Shown piece by piece: positions 47,095 to 64,000 of a DNA stretch of 64,000 nucleotides. The notes under the pieces are model-generated. The model ran no database searches. It was not told the DNA's origin and saw only the letters and a list, made by a program, of their open reading frames with translations. The stretch lies in assembly GCF_963576545.1 (NCBI RefSeq), contig NC_083638.1:3971159-4035158 (forward strand). Direction: 5' to 3'. Within the stretch, counting starts at the first letter, position 1. The number at the start of each line of letters is the position of its first letter. The position numbers and the translations under genes were made by a program. Source of the DNA: Limanda limanda (lineage: Eukaryota; Chordata; Actinopteri; Pleuronectiformes; Pleuronectidae).

Positions 47095-47676
47095 TGTTAC
47101 GGCTCCAGGATGTTAGCTTGCTACGTCTAGGGGGGAAGTAGGGGAACCATAACACATGTTACTGTTAGGCTGACTCGGAGAACAACAAAACAGGGCACAA
47201 CAGCAAACTGGATCAGTAAGTGTGTTTTATTTAGCCAGCGATCCGCCAAGGGGAATAGGGAACTATAAGCGGAGCCAAAGCAAAGAAAACAAGATAAAGT
47301 GACAACTAACTAGTGCACACATACAACCTAGCTAATACATACAGAGGGTGGCCCCGCTCCTAACCTGATGTGATAACAGAGTATGGTCTACGTGAGGGCA
47401 GTGTAAACCCAAGGGTGTCTTACCTATTCACCTAAACCCCGGTGGCATCTCACAAACAAAAAGCAACAGCTCCACACAGCCCACACACAGGCAGACAATG
47501 GCCTCTCTCCATGGAGACAAAACAGGTGCAAGTTATCAAGGCCTGACGACACTAATTGGCCAACAGACAGCTCCCAGATTGGACAGGGGGTTGGACGATG
47601 GTGGAGGAACAGCCAATGGTGTGAGACCTGCAGAGAATGAGAGGGGAGACACAGGAAAACAACCACACACGTAACA
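47095..47676 (-). repeat. 5' LTR of the Gmr1-like element
   Basis: 582 bp, equal in length and by eye in sequence to the 3' copy. Its outer end carries the gaggc target duplication. Confidence 0.93.
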
Positions 47677-50600
47677 GAGGCAGAAACCCTGTGTGACTCT
47701 AATCAGCGTGTGATTGGGTGAAGTCGAGCAGAAACTCCGACTGGAGACGACTAATTAACGGGTAAATCTCATAGAGGTCAACAGTGTGAGGGCAGAGGAT
47801 GAAGAGAGGAGCCACCATATGTCTGAAGATGCCCCAAGAAGTGTGTCTTCACTGCTCTTTTAATCTTTTGAGCTAATTGTGTCGTACCCCCCCCCCCCAT
47901 CAGCCTCCCGTTCGCCACAAAATGTGCTCAAACTCTAATCTACTTAACCGCTTTACACTTTGTTTTTTCCGAATATGGTCGGGTCTTGTTATTGAGGATC
48001 TGAAACTCGCTGACGTCGACGTTAATTTAGCATTTTCTACTCCGAGCTTCACGCAGATGAAACAGCTGGAGCCAGATGAACACTCAGGACAGATGTTTTC
48101 ATTTCTTCTCGATTGTACAGATGTAGATTAATACAAAATAATCGTTTCACTTTGAAGAGTCAAGTTAACCCTGAGTTACACTCTGGATGAAAACATGTGT
48201 TTATTTAAAGGTGTGATATTTTCCATTGGATCCAACGACAACGTGTTTAACTGTCATTGAAGTTGAAGCCAGGATTTAAAGCTGCTGTCATCACCTCGAA
48301 CTGTAACTAAAAAACTGATGTAGACTCCGAGTCAAGGAAGTGAGAAGCTCCTATAAACCGTTTACTCTTGAATGACCAGCAGGGGGCAACTCCACTGGTT
48401 GTTTCTATAAGAAGATGTTTCTACTTCCTCACTTCATAACGTCAGTAAACATCTTCTTGAGGACTTCATGTCTCAGTCTTTAGTTTCAAGTCTTCTTCAC
48501 TGCAGCTGAAGTTCATTTAGTGAGTTATGATCCAATGTGATTGACAGCTGGAACCGTCCAATGGGTGCAGCTCGCAGGTGAAGATGATCGTGCAGTTACC
48601 TAGAGCCCCGCCCCCCCCAGGCTCTGCCAAATATGGTTGAACCAAGATGGCGCTGGAAAGAAGACAACTTCCACCTCTGGAGACATTTTGCTTTTCTCTT
48701 GCTTGTCGTCCATCTCATACTGAAGGTGACAATCAGCTTTTCCTCTTGAGGCATAAATAAAGTTTCTCTCATCACATCATATTGTTTCACATTGTATCAT
48801 ATCGTTTAAAATCAAATAAAAGCAATATCACAATTTGTTTCATTGTCCACAAATGACACAAACTTATTGTTGATTTAAGAAATACTGATGTTGCTCAATA
48901 TCCCCTACAGCCCCCCCCTAAACCAAAAGAGCTGTAGTCAATATAAAAATGCATTAAACTTGTCTATATTGAATGCGAAATCAGAGTCTAAATACTTTTA
49001 AACGAGCCTGAAACTGTATGAACAGTTGTCGTCTGGTCGTTAAAAAAAACACAAATACCAAATACTGTTGAAACAAAGGACGGGTCCTCGGCCGTGTTCC
49101 TGTAATCACCAACTGTGCAGATCTACTGACCTCTTCTGTCTGTTGGCTCTTTGTTTCCTGCTCCACAGCTGGGTCTGTCTCCTTTGTGAGGCCGTAACAC
49201 GTCACATGTTGTGGTTTCATCTCTCAGTGTTCATCTGTGTCTTAGATCAGTGATCAGTGCAGTTACTGACAAACACACAACAAACTGTGAAACACACAAA
49301 GAGTCGGTGCAGATGCCGGCGCACAGATTGTCCCACAACAACTCTTCATTCACTCAAAAAAACCACTCGACTGTCCCGAGAGACGAGAGACAGACGATGA
49401 GAAGCAGCACGAGGACATCGGACCATCGGAGACGATCAGAAACAGAACGAGAGCTTTTTCCTGGTTTCACTCTTTTCCCCTCTCTGACAGGAGAGATTAT
49501 CTTTAGTGGCTTGTTTGTTTTAATCGCAGCAATGATGTTCTGATGATGTTTTTCATTTGGCCCCAAATCGTCTGAGGTCTGAGTGAAAAAGTAAAATGTC
49601 ATTTAAATGTGATTACCTGCATGTTCCCCCGACAGGTTTGTGCAGCTCCTGTTTGCTGAACCTGCTCCGTCTCTACAGTAAATATCACATGTGTGTGACT
49701 CCAGCTTCTTTATAATAAACGTTAAACATGTCGTGAACGCTCGAAATTGACGGCCGACAGAACATCAGCCGCTCGGAACTCTGCTCTTCCCTCCGTGAGA
49801 AGAAGGAAGCAGATGATTTCTAGTTTGTCCAAGAGAAAAAAAGAGCTAAAGAGGAGTTAATGGGCAGCTCCTCAGCAAACACTGGGAGTCATTATGAATG
49901 GGAGGCAATCATACAGATCAAATATACAGACTGGGGGGGGGGGGGACGGAGGCAAAAGAGAGCAAGAGGAGGGGAAAGACAAATTGAAGAGGAGGGTAAA
50001 TATGATAATATGCTCCTGGTGTAATCGTTCCTTTAAACGCAGACACCGAAGAGGCGTGCTGAGGGACGGACGCCCGGTGGACAGAGGACACGCCGGACGG
50101 GGACGGGTCTAAAGTTACAGAACCTCAGGAGTCATCGCCCGCTGCCACTCTTTTTCTCTTGTTCTCTTTTTCCACCCACTCTTTGTTTTACCGGTTCCGA
50201 GCTGCACCGAGGTTCTGGCAAATGTGACTGATTGATCCAGTAGATGAACAGTAAAGATTAAAGAGGATGACAAATAAGCGTGCTGCTTACACAGCGCTCG
50301 GGGCTAATCCTGCACCCCCCACACCCCCCCCACACCCCGGACTCCCTTTTGAGGAGCTGCCACCGAGGAGGCGCACACAGACAGCGAGCGACCCCGGGGC
50401 CAGAGGGACGACACGCAACCTGTTGACGTGCAACAAGTGAGTCCAGCCCTGAGCTCATGGCAGGACCCCGGCCCATCTGCACCCCCACAGCCCAGCCCGA
50501 CACACAGTAGAGCCTCACAACCTGCCATCTGGCCACTGGGGACACAAACCTGCAGACACACAACTTTTTGTGCGTCTGTCAAAAAGGGGAACTTGAACTT

Positions 50601-50686
50601 TGGGTCCTGCTCGTTTGTTCTGAACAAGAGGAGTTTTCTCATCTTCGCTCGTGGTCGGTTTTTTGAGGAGACCTTTTCCCTGAGAG
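47677..50686. other. Intergenic region upstream of nr2e3
   Basis: No exon recognised. It becomes GC-richer from about 49900 with a G-run (49934-49945) and C-runs near 50315-50330. The nr2e3 promoter and 5'UTR must lie in its right part, but no TATA box is clear. Confidence 0.5.
50305..50310 (+). promoter_or_regulatory. Candidate CRX/OTX site upstream of nr2e3
   Basis: TAATCC, the core motif of photoreceptor homeodomain factors CRX/OTX2, sits 377 bp before the start codon in a GC-rich setting. A 6-bp match is expected by chance every few kb, so this is only suggestive. Confidence 0.2.
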
Positions 50687-56432
<5,746 letters not shown>

Positions 56433-59400
56433 AACTGTATTTGTATTTTCTGTATAAACATATCAGAGATTCTGCTGTTATTCTCCTCTTTTTTTCCCCA
56501 AAGGCCACTTTATTATTTGTTGTTTCCACATCAGGGCGATTCTGAAATGCAATTCCCTTCTCCTCATGCTCGCTGTCTGTATCATACGTAGATCTGTGAC
56601 TCGCTCTAGTGTTTATTCATCTTTGGGTCTTGTTGTTTGCCTCGTGGAAGATGGACGGATGATCCCGGCTGTCCGTGAGGTTCTGTTCATGTTGTCATGT
56701 CTTGATAAAGTCCAATTTGCTTTAAGGTGGTTTCTTTGGTTGTGTGTTTAATGTTTCTCACACTATTAACTTTCAATGATAAACTCAAACAGCCTCCAGG
56801 TTTTAAATGAATAAATCGAAATGAAAATAATTGGATTCAGTGTAAATCAGCTACAGATAATAGAGATAAACCAAACAGAGCCCCCCCCTCCCTCTGCATG
56901 TTACACACACGTGCAAACACACACAAAAATAATCCCTACATATTAAATATAGATAATTCCCTTCAATGCAAGTCACAGGTTTGTTTCCAGTTGATCAGTT
57001 GTGTTGTTCCAGGAGTAAACAGCCGGTTAAACTGACTTTATGTATTTCAATTAATAATCAGAGTCTGTGTAGTCGTCTTGCTAAGAGACGGATTGTTACA
57101 GTGGAGGAAGATGTTGTTCCTGTTGTCCCAGAAATGAAGCATTTACATAAACTGTCCTACGTTAAATTCACAATTACACATCTGACGTTTTAAATAATTA
57201 CCGAGCAACAACGTGTATAATGATCGTGTGAAACTGTTTTGCTGCTCAAAAGGATATTTTCTGTTTCTTGTGACAAGTAAATCATCGTTTTATTTGACGA
57301 GTAACAAATTCTGACCTCAAGTTTTCTTTTTGAACTTAATTTCTATCTAGTGGGATCTCATTATTTATACAAAAAATAAATAAACAGACTTTTTAAATAA
57401 GGCTGAGGCTGAGATAAGAGCGAAGCTGCTTCTCAGGAGCTAAACTCAAATCAGCCTGAGAAAAAAGTCCAGTTGATGATAAACTGAGCTCAGTCGAGTC
57501 TGAGAGAAAAGGGCAGAACACACAGAATAAAGTGTTTCTCCCTTTAAAACAAGATCTGAAGCAGAAGTCTGTGGTTGAAGTCTGGTGTTGGTGCGACTCA
57601 ACCAAATGTCAGTCGGATAAGAGACGTCACTCAGTATTTAAGTTCTGAGAGGAAACCATCAGAGGAGCAGACTTCAAGCTTTTCTCCTGCTGCAGCTCAA
57701 ACTGCAGGAGGACGTCAGGGGCTGAGGAGCAGTCGTCGTGCTAAAATCGAGCTTTAACTCGGGAGCCAGGAATAGAATTCAGCCCATCGGCCTTTAAACA
57801 TCTTTTATTATGAAATATGGGCAGCTGAGCTTCATGGATCCCGTGTGAGGCCTTCGATCGCCCTCGTGGTCAAATGGTCGTCCATCTTATGAGTGACCTC
57901 ACACGTCCAGATTAACTCTGAAGGATGCAAACGTCTGATTCCACTTTCAGCCGTGAGTCTAGAGGCTGAAATGTGTAGTGAAATATTCTTTATGACTCAC
58001 AGTTTGATCCCTGGAACGTCAGGAGTCCAGCTCCACGCTCCAGTTTCAGATCTGTGTTGGTCTTCATGAGCAGTTACTGCTCCAAACAGGTTCTTTCCTC
58101 ACGTGTCAAATGTCCAACATTCTCTTTATTCTCTAATCTGTGTTCACACAAAGGTTTCCTCTGTTTCCACCAGGGATTTTCATCTGATTATGAGATTAGT
58201 CTCTGAGTAACAGGCGGCGGAAGGCAAACAGGTGGACGCCACGCTGCAGCGCGTGAAAGGGACGTTATTCAACCAGGAACCACACAGAGCTTTTATCTCA
58301 ACGTGAACATGTCACACTATAGTGTTAAAATGAGTAAAAATCACCAACAACCTTTAGATCACAAAAAGAAACACATGGGGAAATACAGCAGAAGTTAAGG
58401 AGGATCTAAAGTAGATTTTTCAATTGATTTTAGGTGATAAATACAAATAAATGGTTGTTTGTTAAATAGATTCATGAATAAAACATGTAACCACTGTGGA
58501 GAATTGATCAAATATCAAAATAATTCAAAGTACAGGTGGGAAATATCAATTTGTTCTTTCATTCTTCAAATAGAAACAATAACAAAATGAAGAAATGTCT
58601 GAAAATACATTTGTTGGGATTAATTTGTCTAATCAAATCAGATTTATTACAACAGGAGTTTCAATCCAAGGACGACAACAAAGGTAGGAAATTTGAAAAA
58701 TGAAGCGTTGGAAATAGAATTTGAAAAAATTTTCAATACAATAAATGATGATTGTAGAAGATTAAGATAAAATGCAACAGACTTTATTATCTGCAGGAAA
58801 CTTATAATATATAATAAATCCATCCGCTGGTTAATATACTGTTTGGCTTTGTACTTATTCTCTATTAGAACTCTTTCCACTGAGTGTTATCTGATCGGTT
58901 CCTCGGTCCACGTGCAGTTTGGAGAACGTGATATTACTGCTGTCTCTGATAAGTCCTTATGTTGTTTTTATTGCCTGTTTACTTTCTTACTACTTTCCTA
59001 GATGCTTCTATCTTACTTTCCCGTTTGCTGCTGTGATACGACACATTTCCAAACAGCCGAAGACGGGATGATCTCCTCTTCTTGTCTCGGGAGACGGATT
59101 TTTGTGCCTCTGGGTTTCGAAGGATTAGAATCCAAACATTTAAACTTTTACACAGTTCTGCAAATTCAAATCCGATCTGCCGGGAAAGTTGCCTTTTGCA
59201 TTTGTTTTCAAAACTTTCCCGACTTGATTCATACCCGACTGCAATCAATGAAATGAGAATCGTATCTGGAACTAATGATACTTTAGAAAGTTGTTTCCTC
59301 CTCCACTTCTCCTCTGTGATGTTGACCCCCCCCTTCCCCTCCTCTCTGAGCTGAAGGTAATCTGCTGTGTTTGGTCGTTTCTTAGTTCAGCTGGAATGCG

Positions 59401-59561
59401 ACGAGGCGTTTGGATCAAACTGCCCCCCCGACCCGTCGCAGCGGCTCCCTGAGGTGACCTGAGCCCGAGGACGACCTCTCTGCTTCTGTCTGTCTCCGTC
59501 CTGCTTCACCTGCTTCACCTGCTTCACCTGCTTCACCTGCTGGATCCAGGAAGCAGCCGTC
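56433..59561 (+). other. nr2e3 3'UTR and nr2e3-stra6 intergenic region
   Basis: A possible poly(A) signal is AATAAA at 56810-56815, 378 bases after the nr2e3 stop; no strong one lies earlier. The rest (to about 59400) is AT-rich with no recognised exon. Any stra6 promoter and non-coding first exon should lie near its right end. A four- to five-unit run of gcttcacct occupies about 59503-59541. Confidence 0.45.
59503..59541 (+). repeat. 9-bp tandem repeat just upstream of stra6 ATG
   Basis: The unit tgcttcacc repeats about four to five times, ending 20 bp before the start codon, so it is probably in the 5'UTR. Confidence 0.8.
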
Positions 59562-62500
59562 ATGAATCACAGCAAAGCGGAGCTGGAGCCTTTTGAATAT
59601 TCCTACTACGACTATTCAGACTGGTACTCGAACAACGCGGAGCCAACTAAGCCTCCAATAGAGTGAGTAGCAGACCCGACTGGAAATAAACTGTTAATGT
59701 GTTTAGTTCATTTTTATAGTTTCAAACTCTGCTCCCATAGAACAAATGATCATCTATAAATTCCATTTTGTTATTTATTAATCCTTTCCGTGGAGAAATG
59801 TTGATTTTATCCATAAAGCACAGTTAAAATAATGAACAAACAACTTTGAATAACCCTCTTTATGTGTTTTACTGCTACATTTAGCATTTAACTCAAAACA
59901 CAAGTATAAGTAAATGCTTACAGAGAAAATGCTGGATTTTATAGCCACATTTATCTAGTTTCTTGTGTATATATTTTTACATACCAGAGTTTGTTTCAAT
60001 GTACTTTCTGTTTTTGCCACAGAGTTATTTTACCATGCGAGCCCACAGCCGACGAAACGCTCTTCCACGTCTGCATGTTGTCGATGTCTGTAAGTATGTT
60101 TCTATTAGAATTATAAAAATCTCATGTAAAGGACAAACCTCTTTTGAGATGCTGTCCTGTCCTCAAGAAAATAAAAGTTGTTTGTGCAAAAGCCCCAAAA
60201 TGTTCCACGTGGATTTTCAGCTTATTAATGGGAGGAGGTCAGGTGAATATCTCACTTTACCTTAGAAAAGGTTTTTCTTATCCTTTAAATAAATGAACTG
60301 AACAAACTAACCCTGAGAAAAGTTTAATTTAACTTTTAATACATCATCTCTGAAACTGTGAAACCTTTTTTTAACTGAATCATAAACAATCTCGAACCCC
60401 AGCGTGGACCATCTTCATTATGAGTTTTACATATTTTGAAAATAGTCTCTACCAATTTGTTGTAAAAATTTCACAACAGGGATTAATCAACACAAACCTG
60501 AAAACGATGATGATTTCATTAGAACGAGAACGAGGAGTTTATAAACATGACTCTGGCTCATTGTCCCAGTCAGGTGCAATATGCAACTTCACCCCTAGAT
60601 GTCACTAAATCCAATACCCTGAACCTTTAATTTAGTAAAACATAAACCTTCACTTTGTGTGATAATCAGGCAAACTCTTGTGATGGTTTATTGATACATC
60701 TCTATAATGTCTAAATCCAATTTAACTGGACAGAGTGATTCTTTCTGAAGTTTTTTCCTCGTCCTTTAAATCCTTCCTGACTTTTCCACGGACTTCTCTT
60801 CGCCGCTTTGACCTCGAACAGACGACAGATTTAACGATGTTTACTGTCGCTTTGTCTTCACCGCTTTACATCTGAGTACTCCACGTTAACTCGGAGGCTG
60901 GAAGGACGTGGTTCTGTTTGCTTGTCGGATCAGATAATAAACTGTGACAGCCGGGTCACTGCAGCTGATCAGAAATAACAAGAGGAGGAATGTTCTCTGC
61001 AGAATGAGATTCTTTACATGAGAAGATAACAAAGGATTTCAGTTTGTCCTTCATCTAATTGCAATCCATTCACTGCACAGAGTTTTCTTGTTTTTATGTA
61101 TTTATTCTTTTCTATTCCTTACACTTAAGTATTGCATGTTACTTATTATATCTCACTGATGCCTGTTTTATGACTCTTGCTGCTGTAATATTGCAGATTT
61201 CGGCATTGTGGCACTAATATTGGATTAACTTATCTTATCTTATCTTAATTGCTCACACCATGTCAGAACGTATATTTATGAGTTGTTGTGACATTAAGCT
61301 TAACGTAAAAAGGTTTGAGTTTTAAAATCTATCGATGTGAGGATGTGATCAAATGTCTTTAAACCTGTCGGCTCAGCGCTGAGAGGAAACTGTGATGAAG
61401 ACTGTGATGAAGGTTTTATCTGAAGGTCCAAACCAAACATCATCTTCTCCCTGCAGCTGGTGGTCATGCTGATCCTCGCGGTTCTCACCAGGAAAAACAA
61501 ATTGTGCCAAGGCTTCACCAGAGGATCCTCCAGCATCTTCAGGTGAGTTGGACCGATGGGACTTTTCCTTTTCTCTTGATTATGATTTAAACATGCAGAA
61601 TAAAATGAATCTAAACGTTTGCTCTCACAGTCCAAACAACTTCCTGGACCAGACCCAGGAGAAAGGCCTGGTCATGGCCGTGTTCGGGCTGGTGTTCAGT
61701 AAACTGGCCGTGCTGGTGATCGCTCCGGACCCGCTGCCGTTCTGCAGAGACACTCCAGAGGAGATTAAAGGTGGACATCATGTGCTCAGGTTGTCCTCAG
61801 TGGGATGAAAGGACCAGAATTACCTTCAGGGTCACATCTGTGCTTCTGAAAACACATACACCGTCTTTTTTTAGCTAATAACAATAAGCTTAATTGTGTA
61901 AAATCTCAGAATGTGCAATCCTGTAAAAGGTTATTTGGCCTTAAAGATCTTTAAATTCATTATATTAACAGAAATTGCAACTGGAACTGAATTTAATCAA
62001 AACAGAGGTAATAGGAAGAAGACAAAAAGTAGGAGTAAATTCAAAGCTCATGAATGTAGAGAAGACTGAGGCATGAGATTAAGTGATTTAATAAAAAGGG
62101 AGAATATCAATGAACGCAAAACAACATAAATCAATTTGTTAACTAAAAGGAAAAAGACAAATCATAGCCTCCACCAAGGCAATTAAAAAAAGGGAAAATG
62201 AATTACCCAGATCCTTAATTGAATCCACTTCTAAAGTTAATTAAATCTCCTCGGGCTCACACTCCAAGTTCCAGTAAGTTTCTGTGTTTCCCGTGACCCT
62301 GTGTTGTTTCCTCAGAGTACATGAAGATCATCTCCATCTTCTACTACCCGCTCCTGTATTACCCCCTGCTGGTCTGCGGGACCCTGCAGCGTCGGACCGG
62401 CTACGTGTTGGGGGGGCTGCTCTCCTTCACGCACTTCGGGGTCCTGGTCTGGCAGAAGTTCGATTGTCCCACGACTCCAGAGGCAAATAAACTTTATTAA

Positions 62501-64000
62501 TTTCAAACCCTCTGGCAGATAAAAAGCACAACACTTTTTTAAAAGAGCTGTTTCTCTCTCCCCTCAGATCTATAAGTACTACGCCCTGCTGGCCAGTCTC
62601 CCTCAGCTCCTCTGTCTCGCCTTCATGTGCGTCCACTTCCTGCTGCTGTTCGTCAAAGGACCGAAGACCGATGAGGTGAGAGTGAAGAACATTTACACTG
62701 TGGAAACACAGATGTGAAAATGTGGCGCAGGTGGAGTAAGAAACATGAATTCCAACTATGTGAAGCATGATTACTGTAAGCAGCTTGTTCACAGAGAGGG
62801 TTTAACTCGGCGTACGTGAGCAGATTATGACAGAGGAGGTGATATTTTCATACTTTCAGCTGTGCAGCAGATTTAATCCTCACACAGTTTGGTCAGTGGT
62901 TTTGAAAAGAAACGTGTGGTGAGATTAAACAAACAAGGAAAACCAGCGCGTTTACATCTTTCTGTTTTAATCTTCAGCTTTTTCTTGTGTTTTATTCAAC
63001 CGCCATAGCTGATCCGAAGAGATATTAATATTAATATATTATTAAAGGTTGTTCCCTGAATGCTTTAGTATCATAAATAGATTTATATTATCAAAAAGAC
63101 GTCTTGTTTTGTTTTGTCAGGACCTGGACAGCAGCTACTACACCAACTATGTGAAACAGCTTCTGAGGACAAAGTCCTCAACTGTCAGGTATGAATCTAT
63201 GTTATATGTAATATAATGATATATAATTAGTTATATATGAATAGTGTGATAGTATTTCACTGAGCCTTATAGCCTGTAATGAAATGCAATGAAAATGAAA
63301 ATGAATTGACAACAACTAACACATTTGAAACTCATAACAGGGAAATAACAAATGAAACTACTTTAGCAAACAACAGTTGAAATCTTCCATCAATAGACTT
63401 TAAATAAAGAAAATGAGGCCTAAACATCCCAAGATGCCGATGCTGCCATCTCGGGATTCTGACGTCATTTATAGCCACGTTCAGTTTGGCCAATGTCACA
63501 TCTGCTAACATGGAGGAGGCAGGGTTTTATGACCTATCCTGCAGCCGGCCAGGAGGGGGTGCTCAAGATGATTTGTCTTCATTTTCCATTATATATATAT
63601 ATTTTCACCTGAGTTTACCTACGAGCAGATTGTTGCCTTCAAACGGAGGCAACGACAACATGTACGCTAATAATAACGTGACTGTCTGCGAATAGAATCC
63701 AGCTACAAGCCTAAATAGAGAGCAGGTAAAGTAAAGTTGTCGAAGCCAGGAGACAATGTCAAAGGGGAAAGACGAGAACGTTGTGAATTTCAACGTTTTC
63801 CTCAGACGTGTCGTTAGAACTCTTTCCATCCACAAACTTCACTTTATTTAAAAAGTAAAACTACGATATGTTTGTCTAACACGATGCGTTCACTGTTTCC
63901 CTGCAGCTCCTCATCTGCAGACCAACCAACACTTGTCCAGAGAATACAGGAGATTCTCAGGAGTTATATTTATACACCAGAAAAAGGTGAGTTCCCGCTC
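59562..64000 (+). CDS. stra6: STRA6 retinol-binding-protein receptor, 5' part
   Basis: Multi-pass plasma-membrane receptor that takes up retinol from RBP4, important in the retinal pigment epithelium. Coding exons in view: 59562-59662, 60023-60089, 61457-61542, 61631-61770, 62316-62482, 62568-62675, 63121-63188 and 63907-63986, then donor gtgag; the gene continues to the right. 272 residues are visible, frame kept. The Tyr-rich extracellular N-terminus (SYYDYSDWY) has an N-H-S sequon at residue 2. Hydrophobic spans: ~50-66, 97-115, 137-154, 160-177 and 192-215. Family landmarks: KIYKYY-like EIYKYYALLASLP, SSYYTNYVKQLLRTK and SYIYTPEK. Intron 5 has a GC donor (gag|gcaaat). The start has a fair context (gccgtcATGa). 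Identity rests on these matches to mammalian STRA6 recalled in outline. Confidence 0.9.
61080..61250 (+). repeat. 3' tail of a non-LTR element in stra6 intron 2
   Basis: The sequence gctgctgtaatattgcagat, cattgtggcactaatattgg and then (ttatc)n is the usual 3' end of a fish LINE/SINE family with a short tandem tail. Class not certain. Confidence 0.5.

Larger units (their letters stand above)
41661..47676 (-). mobile_element. Gmr1-like Ty3/gypsy LTR retrotransposon, nearly intact
   Basis: 582-bp LTRs at 41661-42242 and 47095-47676 start TGTTAC and end GTAACA, and I see no difference between them. The 5-bp target duplication is gaggc (41656-41660 and 47677-47681). The 5' LTR is on the right; the primer site matches tRNA-Pro and a polypurine tract precedes the 3' LTR. 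One long frame holds gag, protease, integrase and then RT/RNase H. Integrase before RT is the copia-like order that marks the Gmr1 group of Ty3/gypsy elements, known from cod and other fish. Identical LTRs imply a very recent insertion. A one-base frameshift in the RNase H region is the only defect seen. Confidence 0.95.

Overview
The window is vertebrate genomic DNA, almost certainly from a percomorph-type teleost fish. Evidence: split genes with GT/GC-AG introns, a fish-type NLR immune gene (RING + FISNA + NACHT + LRR), many (CA)n tracts, and fish-type hAT, pogo, L1 and Gmr1-like Ty3/gypsy elements. No bacterial, plasmid or CRISPR features are present.

Left part (1-9.3 kb): a minus-strand NLR gene runs from a 5'UTR exon near 6.8 kb leftwards through two short N-terminal repeat exons, a RING exon, a 1.8-kb FISNA-NACHT exon and one 174-bp LRR exon, then leaves the window. 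Its last visible intron holds a deleted hAT element with perfect TIRs and an 8-bp target duplication. Upstream lie a dead DDE transposase and a pogo-like relic.

Middle (9.8-20.4 kb): a complete ten-exon slc22a18-like transporter gene on the plus strand. Its introns carry two 5'-truncated L1 insertions with clear target duplications and a nest of DNA transposons (hAT-like within hAT-like within hAT-like, plus a MITE) that makes up most of intron 5.

Gene-poor stretch (20.5-50.6 kb): it holds two well-bounded LTR elements, both on the minus strand. One (23864-32026) has very large, near-identical 2.5-kb LTRs, a PBS-like and a PPT-like site, a threefold leader repeat, and only a broken gag-like reading frame with no pol; this is the least familiar object in the window. 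The other (41661-47676) is a nearly intact Gmr1-like Ty3/gypsy element. Its 582-bp LTRs look identical, it has a 5-bp target duplication and a tRNA-Pro primer site, its integrase lies before its reverse transcriptase, and a one-base frameshift falls in the RNase H region.

Right part (50.7-64 kb): two vision/retinoid genes in tandem on the plus strand. A complete eight-exon nr2e3 (photoreceptor nuclear receptor) is followed 3.1 kb later by stra6 (retinol-binding-protein receptor; first eight coding exons, running off the right edge). Each has one intron with a GC donor. Exon boundaries were read by eye from splice signals and reading-frame continuity; summed coding lengths divide by three for the two complete genes.
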